DNA of 44,297 nucleotides from Christensenellaceae bacterium (GTDB taxonomy: Bacteria > Bacillota > Clostridia > Christensenellales > Borkfalkiaceae), in contig JAEDMA010000002.1 in assembly GCA_016295005.1 (NCBI GenBank), forward strand, positions 1 through 44,297, read 5' to 3'. How positions within the stretch are numbered: position 1 is the stretch's first letter; each line of letters opens with the position of its first letter. The notes beneath the pieces are model-generated. The model searched no databases and was not told where the DNA came from. It worked only from the letters and a program-made list of their open reading frames with translations. Shown here in pieces: positions 25,098 to 34,203 of this stretch. Made by a program: the position numbers and the translations under genes.

Positions 25098-26078
25098 ATG
25101 AAAGCGATACTTGTTAAAAACGGCGGTCTTGAAATCTGCGAAGTAGCGGACCCCGTCGAAAAAGAAAACGAAATACTTGTGGAAATACACGCCGCGGCGT
25201 TGAATCGCGCCGATTTGTTGCAAAAAAAAGGGACTTACCCGTCGCCGAAGGGTTGGCCGGAGTGGCCGGGACTCGAACTTTCGGGCAAAATTCTTTCTAT
25301 GGGAAAGGAAGCGAAAGAGAAATCCGGTTTTAACGTCGGCGATAAGGTATGCGCGCTCGTAGGCGGCGGCGCGTACGCGGAAAAAATTTGCGTTCCGTAT
25401 CAATTAGCGTTGCCTATGCCGAAAAATCTTTCTTATGAAGAAGCGGCGGCGATTCCCGAAGCGTACACTACGTCTTACCTCAACCTGTTTAAGGAAGGTC
25501 ACCTTAAAAAAGGACAGACGGTATACGTTTCCGCGGGGGCGAGCGGACTTGCAAGCGCGGCGATACCCATGGCGAAAGGTTTCGGGGCGAAAGTCATAAC
25601 CGATTGTATAGACGAAACGAAAATAGAAAAGATAACCGATCTCGGCGCCGATTATATAGTAGACCTTAATAAAGAAAAGGTGAGCGACGCGTTCAGAAGA
25701 GCTGACGAAGAAGGGAATCCCGTAAACTGCGCGATGGACTGCCTTTGCGGCGAAGATATGGGCGTATCTATGCAATATATGGCGGAAGGCGGCTATTGGG
25801 TGGTAATATCCACGCTTGCAGGGATAACTACCAACCTTTATTTAAGACCGCTGTTAACCCGCGGATTGCACGTCGTCGGCAGTATGCTGAGAAAAAGAAG
25901 CGTCGAAGAGAAAGGCGAACTTTTAAGAGAAGTGAAAGACGGCCTGTGGAGCAAATTCGAAGACGGAAGCGTAAAGGTAAAAGTTTATAAAACGTTCCCG
26001 TTCGAAAAAGCGGAAGAAGCGCAGGCGGTTTTAGAGAAAAACGAGAACGTAGGAAAAGTCGTATTAAAAGTCAGATAA
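25098..26078 (+). CDS. Quinone-oxidoreductase-like / zinc-free MDR-family protein
   Basis: A 326-residue medium-chain reductase. L-N-R-A-D-L-L-Q-K-K-G-T-Y-P and W-P-G-L-E-L-S-G are characteristic of the PIG3-like NADPH:quinone oxidoreductase group. The cofactor loop is V-S-A-G-A-S-G-L-A-S. Zinc-binding cysteines of true alcohol dehydrogenases are not apparent. The ribosome site AAGGAAAAC precedes ATG. In this sugar operon it could handle an aldehyde or ketone from sugar breakdown, but the substrate is unknown. Confidence 0.8.
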   Translation: MKAILVKNGGLEICEVADPVEKENEILVEIHAAALNRADLLQKKGTYPSPKGWPEWPGLELSGKILSMGKEAKEKSGFNVGDKVCALVGGGAYAEKICVPYQLALPMPKNLSYEEAAAIPEAYTTSYLNLFKEGHLKKGQTVYVSAGASGLASAAIPMAKGFGAKVITDCIDETKIEKITDLGADYIVDLNKEKVSDAFRRADEEGNPVNCAMDCLCGEDMGVSMQYMAEGGYWVVISTLAGITTNLYLRPLLTRGLHVVGSMLRKRSVEEKGELLREVKDGLWSKFEDGSVKVKVYKTFPFEKAEEAQAVLEKNENVGKVVLKVR

Positions 26079-26087
26079 GGGTTTACA

Positions 26088-27089
26088 ATGGAAGTTTTTT
26101 TAAAAACTTTGGAACAGGCTCTCGTAATGCTGTTTTTTATGGCTGCGGGATACTTGTTGCAAAGGGGTAAAATATTGCCGGAAAATTCCACTAAAACGGT
26201 TTCTCTGCTTTTAACGAATCTGATATTGCCCGCGTACGTCATATATAATCTGTCAACGGGCATCACGAAAGAAAATATCGTCGAGTACGGCGGATACATA
26301 CTTATAGGGCTGATATGCCTTATCGTGTTTTTGGGGATAGCGTACGGACTGGGATTTTTGCTGAAAGGGATATATAAGGACAGGAAAGTTCTGGTATATA
26401 TGCTTGCGTTTTCCAACTATTCCTATTTCGGATATCCGCTGATAGAATTCGTTTACGGGTCGGAAACGCTTGCGAAAGTGCTTATATTCGTAATACCGTT
26501 TACGATTTTTATTTACACGCTCGGGATAAAGATGATAACGTCGGACATTGAAAAGCCGAATGTCGAAAAGCCGAACGACGAGCAACCGAATTTCGAAAAA
26601 CCGAAAAGGAAATTTCATATCCAACCGGTAATACCGGCGTTGGTTTTAGGAATTTTGTTAGGAATACTCGGGGTAAATTTAACGGGTAAAAGCGAAAACG
26701 TGGCGTTAGCGACGTTGGGAACGATACTTTCCACAGCGAAAAGTTGTATGAGTCCCGTATCGATGATATATACGGGAATGGTTCTCGCGAAATTTTCGTT
26801 AAAAGAGTTGTCATGCTCGTTAAAGTCGGCGATAGTGGCTTTTTTCAGACTCGCAGTGATACCGGTTATAGTAACGGGTATATGTTATTTGCTGAAAATA
26901 ACGACGGGGCTTGTCGGAGCGCAGTATTTTTTAATACCGGTGGTAATATCGGCAATGCCTATCGGAATGAACATAGTGATATTCCGCGGCGAAGACGGCG
27001 CGGAGAGCGCGCAGGTATGTTTTTATTCGCTGATAATGGGTTTGGCGACCATACCGTTGTTGTTTATGGCGTTGCAATACTTAATCTGA
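26088..27089 (+). CDS. AEC-family (auxin efflux carrier type) transporter
   Basis: A 333-residue membrane protein with about ten hydrophobic segments in two halves. Features include F-M-A-A-G-Y-L-L-Q-R-G-K, N-Y-S-Y-F-G-Y-P-L and a second-half C-M-S-P-V-S-M-I-Y-T-G. The halves are joined by a hydrophilic loop of about 20 residues made of four five-residue E-K-P-N-x-like repeats (26550-26609). Bacterial members export or exchange small organic acids. Exporting an acid end-product of the sugar pathway is plausible (inference). Confidence 0.8.
   Translation: MEVFLKTLEQALVMLFFMAAGYLLQRGKILPENSTKTVSLLLTNLILPAYVIYNLSTGITKENIVEYGGYILIGLICLIVFLGIAYGLGFLLKGIYKDRKVLVYMLAFSNYSYFGYPLIEFVYGSETLAKVLIFVIPFTIFIYTLGIKMITSDIEKPNVEKPNDEQPNFEKPKRKFHIQPVIPALVLGILLGILGVNLTGKSENVALATLGTILSTAKSCMSPVSMIYTGMVLAKFSLKELSCSLKSAIVAFFRLAVIPVIVTGICYLLKITTGLVGAQYFLIPVVISAMPIGMNIVIFRGEDGAESAQVCFYSLIMGLATIPLLFMALQYLI
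26550..26609 (+). repeat. Four 15-base in-frame repeats in the AEC loop
   Basis: Units starting at 26550, 26565, 26580 and 26595 follow GAAAAGCCGAAYGWC with drift, encoding E-K-P-N-V, E-K-P-N-D, E-Q-P-N-F, E-K-P-K-R. Slippage would lengthen or shorten the cytosolic loop without breaking the frame. Confidence 0.7.
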
Positions 27090-27123
27090 TTACCTAACGA
27101 ACGCAAAAGGGGAAAATTAACCG

Positions 27124-29088
27124 ATGAAACATAAAAAAGCAATAATCACGTTTTTGGCGATAGCGGCGTTGTCTTTCGTCGCGCTCGCGTTTTCGTCCTG
27201 CGGAAGCGTATTAAGACCCGAAGGGGAATATACGATAACCGAAGCGGTACCCGACGGCGGAAAAATTACCGTGTACGTCAACGGGGTTCAGGGCGAAACC
27301 AAGGCAAGACCGGGCGACGGAATCCGTGTAACGCTCGGCGCGGAAAAGGGATATTTTTATAAAGAAGAATCGTTTACCGTAAACGGCGCAAAAAGCGGTT
27401 TTACTTTCGTAATGCCGTCCGAAAACGTATCGTTAAACGCGGAATTCGTTAAAAAAGTATATTCTATAGAAGGTTACGAAGATTATCTCGGACAGGTAAT
27501 CCCGTCGGTAAGTTCCGCGTCGTACGGCGACGAATTTACCATAACCGTAAAACCTAAAAACAAATATTGTCTGTTAAACGGCAGATCTCTCACGATGAAC
27601 GGGGCGATACTGGAAAGAAGCGACAGAATGGGCGAAAGAACGTATAAACTTGTAATGCCCGATACCGACGTAACTTTCGACGCCTTTTTCACCGAAGTCA
27701 TAACCTTTCAGGGCGAAGGGACGAAAGAAAACCCGTGGCTTATAGAGTACGATTATCATATAGACGAAATAAACGCCGCCGTGGAATACGGACTTATAAC
27801 TTCGGACAGTTACTTTAAGTTGGTAAACGACGTGTCGATTGAAACGTGTATAGGTTCTTACGAAAATCCTTTCGTAGGTAATTTCGACGGAAACGGACAT
27901 ACCGTAGAAATAAGCGTCGCAGGAGCGAGAAATCTCGGCGTGTTCTCTGCAAACGCGGGAACGGTAAAAAATCTTACCGTAAAAGGAAACGTAACGGCTT
28001 CGGGCGGAACGGACACGGTAAAGGCGGGCGGAGTCGCAGGCTACAATTCGGGCGTCGTCGAAAACTGCGTAAATTACGCGATAGTATACGCGACGGAATA
28101 TAAAAATCCCCACCACTTCGGGGGAGTCGTAGGGTATAACACGGGCAGCGTAATATCCTGCGCTAACTACGGCAACGTAGGAAATAAAAACGAAAAGGGC
28201 GCGCATACGTTAGGCGGCGTTATAGGGTTCGATAAAAACGAAAAAGCCGCGCGCGAAATAAAAAACTGCAAAAATTACGGCGAAGTTTTCGGCGATTACG
28301 AAGTCGGCGGAATTATCGGAAGAGTGGAAAACAATTCCCTCGTAACGGTGAAAGATTGCGTAAACGAAGGTAAAATAATCGCGGAATACAGAGTAGGCGG
28401 AATCAGCGGATTTATTCCGTCCGGGGCGACGATAGATAACTGCGTGAACGGAGACGCTTCGGATAAAACCAAAGGGGAAATCTTTGCCGAAAGCGAGAAC
28501 GAACGGACGAACGACTGCGTCGGCGGAATTGTCGGCAATATTTATTCGTCAACCGTTAAAAACTGCGTAAACTACGGCAAGGTAACGAGTACCTTCAATC
28601 GCGTAGGCGGAATCGCGGGGCATGCCGACGGGGTAGATTTTCAGATAGAAAACTGCAAAAATTACGGCGACGTCACGGGTAAAGCGTTCGTAGGCGGAAT
28701 CATCGGCAGGGGAATAGGAAAGACCTTTAACGGAAGCAAACTTTCCGAATGTAAGGCGTATATAAAGGACTCTGTTAACTTCGGAAACGTAAGCGGAACG
28801 CAAAAAACCGCCGATAAAAACTATCGAGTAGGAGGAATAGGCGGTTCTGTGGAGAAAATAGTATTTTCAAACGTGCTGGTTTCGGAAAGCGTAACGATAA
28901 GTTACTTTGAAAACCAGACTGAAGTTAAAAAAGCGATAACGGAATTACCGAAAAGATACGCTTCTTCCTTTCCTTACGTAAACGTATTGTTCGGGTACGG
29001 AAACGGAACTTACGTTAAAGAACTTTCGGGTAAATCGGGAATCTGTAACGGAAACGGCGAATATTTAAGAAACGTCGGCGCGGCGTGA
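27124..29088 (+). CDS. GLUG-repeat surface lipoprotein
   Basis: A 654-residue lipoprotein with Cys26 in F-S-S-C. Two InlB-B-repeat-like domains at about 35-105 and 110-190 each end in V-M-P-x4-V-[ST]-[LF]. A G-x-G-T-K-E-N-P-W-L-I entry segment leads into a long run of GLUG-type repeats (G-G-V-A-G-Y-N-S-G, G-G-V-V-G-Y-N-T-G, G-G-I-I-G-R and so on) from about 285 to 585. These fold as a beta-helix-like stalk in other surface proteins. The end, Y-V-N-V-L-F-G-Y-G-N-G ... S-G-I-C, is shared with the 36235 protein. Adhesive or glycan-binding role inferred; no enzyme motif was seen. Confidence 0.75.
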   Translation: MKHKKAIITFLAIAALSFVALAFSSCGSVLRPEGEYTITEAVPDGGKITVYVNGVQGETKARPGDGIRVTLGAEKGYFYKEESFTVNGAKSGFTFVMPSENVSLNAEFVKKVYSIEGYEDYLGQVIPSVSSASYGDEFTITVKPKNKYCLLNGRSLTMNGAILERSDRMGERTYKLVMPDTDVTFDAFFTEVITFQGEGTKENPWLIEYDYHIDEINAAVEYGLITSDSYFKLVNDVSIETCIGSYENPFVGNFDGNGHTVEISVAGARNLGVFSANAGTVKNLTVKGNVTASGGTDTVKAGGVAGYNSGVVENCVNYAIVYATEYKNPHHFGGVVGYNTGSVISCANYGNVGNKNEKGAHTLGGVIGFDKNEKAAREIKNCKNYGEVFGDYEVGGIIGRVENNSLVTVKDCVNEGKIIAEYRVGGISGFIPSGATIDNCVNGDASDKTKGEIFAESENERTNDCVGGIVGNIYSSTVKNCVNYGKVTSTFNRVGGIAGHADGVDFQIENCKNYGDVTGKAFVGGIIGRGIGKTFNGSKLSECKAYIKDSVNFGNVSGTQKTADKNYRVGGIGGSVEKIVFSNVLVSESVTISYFENQTEVKKAITELPKRYASSFPYVNVLFGYGNGTYVKELSGKSGICNGNGEYLRNVGAA

Positions 29089-29105
29089 ACGGGGGAGAAA
29101 CGGAT

Positions 29106-30794
29106 ATGAACAAATTGCTTAAAAAAATAATATCGTTCGTAATCGTTGCGCTTTCCGTGGCTACCGTGGCTACCGTGGCTGGTTGCGGCGGAAACGCGGA
29201 AACGTCCTGGTACGTCGACCAGAGCGACGGCAACTTCAATAAAAGTCTGTTTTACAGAAACGAAAGTTACGACCGCGGCGCAGACCCTTCCACCATATGG
29301 GTCAGCGAAGAAGAAAACGCGGAAGACGGCGGATATTTTTATTCTTACGTTACTGCGACATCTACCATAAACGCTTTCAGGGGCAAAAATCTTACCGACT
29401 GGCAGGATCTCGGCGGCGTGTTCAGACCGAATCTCAACGAGTCGTGGGCGTATATGAACTACTGGGCGCCGAGCGTAAGATACGACGAAGAAGAGCAGAA
29501 ATACTTTATGTTTTATAACGCGACCTGGAAAGATAAAGGTAAAAACCGTTTTTATCTTTCTCTCGCGGTGTCGGATAGTCCTATGGGACCTTTCGTCGAA
29601 TATACCGACGAAGATAAAGGGGAGGGAGAGCCGCTTATAGATTTTGTAAAGATTGCGGAATCGTCGCCCTATTTCGAACAGTATAAAAAGGGATACGAAT
29701 ACGAAAGCGGCTATATGTCGGTAATCGACCCCGAGCAGTTCGTAGATCCGATAAGCGGAAAGAAATATCTGCTTTTCGTCCACGATAAAGGCGCGGCTTA
29801 TACCACTTCGGAAATATATATTATGGAAATGAAAGACTGGTATACGCCCTTATACGAAACGATAACCAAACTTACCGAAAACGGAAGAACGACGGTCGGT
29901 GGCTTAACAGAATCGGACGACGGAACGGTAAACGAAGGACCGTTTATGTATTACAGAAACGGCACATATTACCTTACTTTCTCGGTAAACGTGTATAACG
30001 AAGCGTCCTATCAGGTGCGACAGGCTATATCGGACAGTCCCACGGGACCGTTCAGAAAGATAGCGTACGAAGACGGCGGCGCGATAATCACTACCGACGG
30101 ACTTGCGATATATACCCGTAGTTCGGGGCACGCTTCCATTCTCGACATCGGCGGCGAACCTTATATATCGTATCACACCTTTTTCAACGACGAAGATATC
30201 GGAAACGGCAGAAAAATCAGAATAGACAAACTGGAATTCATAACCAATAAAGAAGGTATCGAAATAATGAGCGCGAACGGACCGACCGTAACGCCGCAAT
30301 ACCTTCCCGAAAAGATAAGCGGATATAAAAACGTCGCAAGAAAGGCTTACGTCACGGCGACGGGCGGCGAAAACGGCTCGTCCACGTATTATATCAACGA
30401 CGGAACGCTTAAAATGCATACTTTTTCCGAAACGGAAGAGTTTATGATGAACAAAAACGGCAGCGTAAACCTTTCGTTCGACGATTACGTAACTGCAAGG
30501 GCGATAATCGTGTATAACAGCCGCGCGTATAAAAATGCGTTTTCTGCCGCGAAGATAGAAATAGAATATCAGGGTAAAGACGGCAAATCCGTAAAATGTT
30601 CGACGGATAACTTAAAATTCAACTTTTCGTTGTATGCGAGCGTGGATTATAAACTGATTTACGCGGGCGCGTCGGTAGTCGCCGAGTTCAACGAAATGAA
30701 GATAAAGAACGTAAAAATAACTTTTTCAAGCGATAACGACGTTATCGGCATACCCGAAATAGTAATTTTAGGCAAAGAAGGTAAAGCGCAATGA
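29106..30794 (+). CDS. GH43-type lipoprotein with C-terminal discoidin-like domain
   Basis: 562 residues from ATG 29106, which has GGGGAG upstream. An in-frame ATG 21 bases earlier overlaps the previous gene. Lipobox V-A-G-C (Cys27). The beta-propeller has acidic residues Asp60 (R-G-A-D-P-S), Asp209 (V-I-D-P-E-Q) and Glu277 (V-N-E-G-P-F), matching the GH43 triad. Residues from about 420 to 562 (Y-Y-I-N-D-G-T-L, I-I-V-Y-N-S-R) look like an F5/8 discoidin carbohydrate-binding domain. It likely cleaves arabinose- or xylose-type side chains at the cell surface. The signal peptide contains a 9-base triple repeat. The stop overlaps the next start (ATGA). Confidence 0.8.
   Translation: MNKLLKKIISFVIVALSVATVATVAGCGGNAETSWYVDQSDGNFNKSLFYRNESYDRGADPSTIWVSEEENAEDGGYFYSYVTATSTINAFRGKNLTDWQDLGGVFRPNLNESWAYMNYWAPSVRYDEEEQKYFMFYNATWKDKGKNRFYLSLAVSDSPMGPFVEYTDEDKGEGEPLIDFVKIAESSPYFEQYKKGYEYESGYMSVIDPEQFVDPISGKKYLLFVHDKGAAYTTSEIYIMEMKDWYTPLYETITKLTENGRTTVGGLTESDDGTVNEGPFMYYRNGTYYLTFSVNVYNEASYQVRQAISDSPTGPFRKIAYEDGGAIITTDGLAIYTRSSGHASILDIGGEPYISYHTFFNDEDIGNGRKIRIDKLEFITNKEGIEIMSANGPTVTPQYLPEKISGYKNVARKAYVTATGGENGSSTYYINDGTLKMHTFSETEEFMMNKNGSVNLSFDDYVTARAIIVYNSRAYKNAFSAAKIEIEYQGKDGKSVKCSTDNLKFNFSLYASVDYKLIYAGASVVAEFNEMKIKNVKITFSSDNDVIGIPEIVILGKEGKAQ
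29155..29181 (+). repeat. Three 9-base repeats in a signal-peptide region
   Basis: CCGTGGCTA at 29155-29163 and 29164-29172, then CCGTGGCTG at 29173-29181. They encode the V-A-T-V-A-T-V-A stretch before the lipobox. In-frame slippage would change the length of the hydrophobic core. Confidence 0.7.
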
Positions 30795-32242
30795 AAAACG
30801 GAGCGAAAAGAATAGGATGTTTAATCGGTTGCCTAGTTATGGCGACGGGAACTCTGTTTTCGGGTTGCGCCGAAAGCGTTGCGCCGGACGGAAAGTACTC
30901 CTACGAAAATCCGCCTTCGATAGAAAAAGATTATTATAATCCGACTCTTACCGACGGGGTTGATATAGACGGCGAAAAGGACGAAAAATATGGAGAAACG
31001 CCCGTTTCGAGATTGTACTATAATAACGCCGTCGGCGAAAGATATCTTGATACCTGGCTTTATTACGGAAACGACGGGCTTTACAGTTACTCGTACGTAA
31101 AAGACACCGAAGTGTACTTCGAGCCGACGAGAGCGATATATTATAATTCTTCGGTCGAACTCTTTTTCCAGACGGATACGCATTCCGCTATAACGAGAAA
31201 ATCGTTGCAGTGGCGCGTTTCCTGCGGCGGCACTTTCGTAAAACTCTGCGGCGTAACGTCGGCAAGCACTTACGATTCGTCCAAGTTCGACGGCTTGTGC
31301 GCGGTAAAGGCGTACGGAGAGATAAACTCGGGGGAAAGCGAAGGTTATTCGGTGGAATTGTTTATGCCCTGGTACGAACTTTTAGAAGCGGACGAACTTG
31401 AATCGTTCGATAAAGAAACCGCTTCCATACTGTTTATGCCTGCGTATAACAGAGTTTTCAACGCCAATTCGGGTAACGAAATAAGAAAGAGAACGGCGCC
31501 GATATGTTCGTTTCAGGCAACGCCCTACACCTGGGTGAAAACGTCCTTGAACGAAAACGGAGAAGCAACGGGATACGTTGCCGAAGGCAGCGTGTTCGGA
31601 ACGTACGACGGCGTTTACAGAACGCACTTCCCGTTCGATACTTCGGAAGACGATGGCACGGAAAACGCGAAACTGAAAATGACCACCTATAAATCGTCGG
31701 GAGCGTACGCTTTCGTCAAATCGGATTACGCCGCTTCGGGCGAAACGGAAGACGGCAATTCGTATATGGAAGTAACGGTGAAAAATATCGGCGGCGTTTC
31801 GACTTCGGGAAGAATCGGTCTTATGACCTATTTTAACAGAAACCGCGTGCTGATTTATACCAAAGGGCCGAATGCTTCGGGCGCAAACGTAAGGATAACG
31901 ATAGCGCAGAGAAACTCGCCCAACACCTCGTGGGACTGGTCGGGGGCGAACGACTACATTATAGATAAAAAGGACGCAAACTATCTGACGGAAGTAAAAT
32001 TCGCGGCGTACAGAAGCGGCGATAAACTGTATTATTTCGTAAACGACGAGTTGTATTATACAAACGATACTTCGAAAGAAAGCGTAGGCGATAACGGTAT
32101 GTATTTCCATAGTATAAGCGAATACGATTCTTGCTTTTTCGTAGTATACGCGTCGTACGCTTCGGCGACGTTCGAAAAGTATTCGGTGCTTAACGGGGCG
32201 GCGGCTACGGAGAAATTCAACTCTCTCGTAAACGATAAATAA
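30791..32242 (+). CDS. CBM9-like sugar-binding lipoprotein
   Basis: A 483-residue lipoprotein with Cys26 in F-S-G-C. Residues of about 50-250 resemble a CBM9/DOMON-like sandwich, with D-I-D-G-E-K-D-E-K-Y-G at its entry, Y-Y-N-S-S-V-E-L-F-F-Q-T-D and Y-S-V-E-L-F-M-P-W. Residues of about 300-475 form a second beta-sandwich, lectin- or LamG-like (G-R-I-G-L-M-T-Y-F ... A-T-F-E-K-Y). No catalytic motif was recognised. Its start overlaps the GH43 stop (ATGA), so the enzyme and this probable binding partner are made together. Confidence 0.65.
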   Translation: MKNGAKRIGCLIGCLVMATGTLFSGCAESVAPDGKYSYENPPSIEKDYYNPTLTDGVDIDGEKDEKYGETPVSRLYYNNAVGERYLDTWLYYGNDGLYSYSYVKDTEVYFEPTRAIYYNSSVELFFQTDTHSAITRKSLQWRVSCGGTFVKLCGVTSASTYDSSKFDGLCAVKAYGEINSGESEGYSVELFMPWYELLEADELESFDKETASILFMPAYNRVFNANSGNEIRKRTAPICSFQATPYTWVKTSLNENGEATGYVAEGSVFGTYDGVYRTHFPFDTSEDDGTENAKLKMTTYKSSGAYAFVKSDYAASGETEDGNSYMEVTVKNIGGVSTSGRIGLMTYFNRNRVLIYTKGPNASGANVRITIAQRNSPNTSWDWSGANDYIIDKKDANYLTEVKFAAYRSGDKLYYFVNDELYYTNDTSKESVGDNGMYFHSISEYDSCFFVVYASYASATFEKYSVLNGAAATEKFNSLVNDK

Positions 32243-32308
32243 AAATAACCTTTCGGCGGACTTTCGCCGGAACGGAAAAATAACCAAAGGTAAAAAAACA
32301 GGAGAATA

Positions 32309-34192
32309 ATGATGAAAACGGCAAAAAAACTTGTTTGTTTAACGCTCGCACTCGGAATACTCGGCGCGGCTTTCACGGGTTGCGGCGGAGTAGCGTCGGG
32401 AACGGATATAACGATTGACGAAAACGGCAATATAGTCGCTTCCGCAGATAAGGCGACCATACAGGTCTGGTCGGCGAGCGACGGCGAAGAAGCGGCGAGA
32501 ATGAAAGATTTAACCGCCGAGTTCAATAAAAAATACGCGAAATATAACGTACAGGCGGTATATACGCAAAAACCGTCGTCCACGTATGAAACGACGATGA
32601 AAGCGACGCTTACGGGCGAAAGCGCGCCCGACGTGTTCTACGCTTCGGACGAATACTATAAACAATGGGCTACGCTCGGGTTTATGGAAAATCTCGACCC
32701 ATATATAAAGAGTAACTGTTCGGAATTTAATATGGAACAGGAAATCGCGGGAATGTTTGAAAACACCGTCGGCAGATATCTTTACGACGTAAAAACGACG
32801 ACCGCAACGGGACCCGAAGCGCATTATTACGCGTTGCCGAAAGGTTCGGGCGCGACGGCGATTTACTATAACAAAAACGCTTTTGCGACCGCAGGCATAA
32901 AAATCGTCAGCGTTTACGAAAAAGATCTCGAAGCCTTCAATAACGGCGGAAAAGACGCCGCGGGCAACACCAAGCAATCTCTCGGCATAACCACAACGGT
33001 AAAAGCCGTGGGGTACGATAAAGAAAACAAGATATTCAATAACCGTATCTCGATGAGCTGGGAAGAATGCGCGGACCTTGCCGCATACGTGCAAGCGCGT
33101 ACGAGCGTAGATTACGGATTTTTAACCAGTTGGTGGTTTAACTACGGATTTTCCGTCGGCGGAAGTTGTATCGGATACGTGCCTTCGGACAGCGAAACGT
33201 ATAACGGCGGCTATTATCTTTTCACGTTGACGGACGCAACCGTGAACTATAAGGTAAAAGAAGGCGAAACCGTAACCGTAAACGGAACGGCGTACGAAGG
33301 AAACGAGATATTGTCATTCAACGATAAATTTTATTTGACCGACGAACTCGCGGCGAAATGCGACGTGCTTCCTTCGCAGCGACAGGCGTTCGCGGAATAT
33401 TTATCTCTTTCCGCGAAGAAAAACGAATCGAATATGTCGGGTAAAGCGGGCATAACCGATACTTTCAAAGAAATAATACCCTATAAAATAAACGGGGGAA
33501 TAAGCGCTTACGAATCGGCGTTAAAGAGCGGTTCTACCGATAAACTTGCCGTCGGCGAAGCGAAATATCGCGATATAACGATAAGAAATAAAGAAGTTTC
33601 CCCGAACCCCGAAACCTTTAATTCCAACGGGAGAGCGGGTTACTTTATCTCGGGCAAAACGGCGATGATAGTCGAAGTACGCGCCAGCGTAGACGATTTC
33701 CGTCAGATAGACGACTTCGACTGGGACGTTGCGCCCATGCTTACCTATCGCGGACAGGATAAGGACGGCAACGAAGTTTCGGGAATCCCCGCGGCGCACT
33801 CGGGTTCCGCTTGCGCGTGCGTGTGGAGCGGTTCCTCCGTTAAAAACGCGGCGTATCTGTTCGTGAGATTCGCTTCCGGAAGAGACGGACAGCAGATACT
33901 TGCCGACGCAGGCACCATCGTAATGAACGAAAAAGACCTTGCGCAGGCTCACGTGGATAAAGAAGTCGCCGCAGGCAAGAAACCTGCCAACATGCAGATA
34001 TTCGTAGACGGCGCGTACTATCAGACTCCCGGCGACTGGTGGTTCTTATCCGACGGCGACTGGATAGACGACTGGGCGCAGGCGGTAAACCAGAAAGTAA
34101 GAAACGGAAAGATGACTTTCCCTGCGTTCCTTACTTCGTCGCAGTACAGAAACACATTCACGACGTTACAAAAATATACCAAGAAAAAATAA
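32309..34192 (+). CDS. Extracellular solute-binding lipoprotein (family 1, large)
   Basis: A 627-residue lipoprotein with Cys25 in F-T-G-C. The mature start I-Q-V-W-S-A-S-D-G-E-E-A and the A-P-D-V-F-Y-A-S-D-E-Y segment are characteristic of family 1 sugar-binding proteins. At about 600 mature residues it is longer than MalE, suggesting a large ligand. It is followed directly by two MalF/MalG-type permeases, with which it forms the second importer. The ribosome site GGAGAAT precedes two adjacent ATG codons; either could start. Confidence 0.85.
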   Translation: MMKTAKKLVCLTLALGILGAAFTGCGGVASGTDITIDENGNIVASADKATIQVWSASDGEEAARMKDLTAEFNKKYAKYNVQAVYTQKPSSTYETTMKATLTGESAPDVFYASDEYYKQWATLGFMENLDPYIKSNCSEFNMEQEIAGMFENTVGRYLYDVKTTTATGPEAHYYALPKGSGATAIYYNKNAFATAGIKIVSVYEKDLEAFNNGGKDAAGNTKQSLGITTTVKAVGYDKENKIFNNRISMSWEECADLAAYVQARTSVDYGFLTSWWFNYGFSVGGSCIGYVPSDSETYNGGYYLFTLTDATVNYKVKEGETVTVNGTAYEGNEILSFNDKFYLTDELAAKCDVLPSQRQAFAEYLSLSAKKNESNMSGKAGITDTFKEIIPYKINGGISAYESALKSGSTDKLAVGEAKYRDITIRNKEVSPNPETFNSNGRAGYFISGKTAMIVEVRASVDDFRQIDDFDWDVAPMLTYRGQDKDGNEVSGIPAAHSGSACACVWSGSSVKNAAYLFVRFASGRDGQQILADAGTIVMNEKDLAQAHVDKEVAAGKKPANMQIFVDGAYYQTPGDWWFLSDGDWIDDWAQAVNQKVRNGKMTFPAFLTSSQYRNTFTTLQKYTKKK

Positions 34193-34203
34193 GGGAAAAA
34201 TAA

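Noticed and set aside
32250..32285. A GGCG/CGCC hairpin before the second solute-binding gene.
   Set aside because: The stem is short and there is no T-run; it could be an mRNA-processing or stabilising element but is not strong enough to list.
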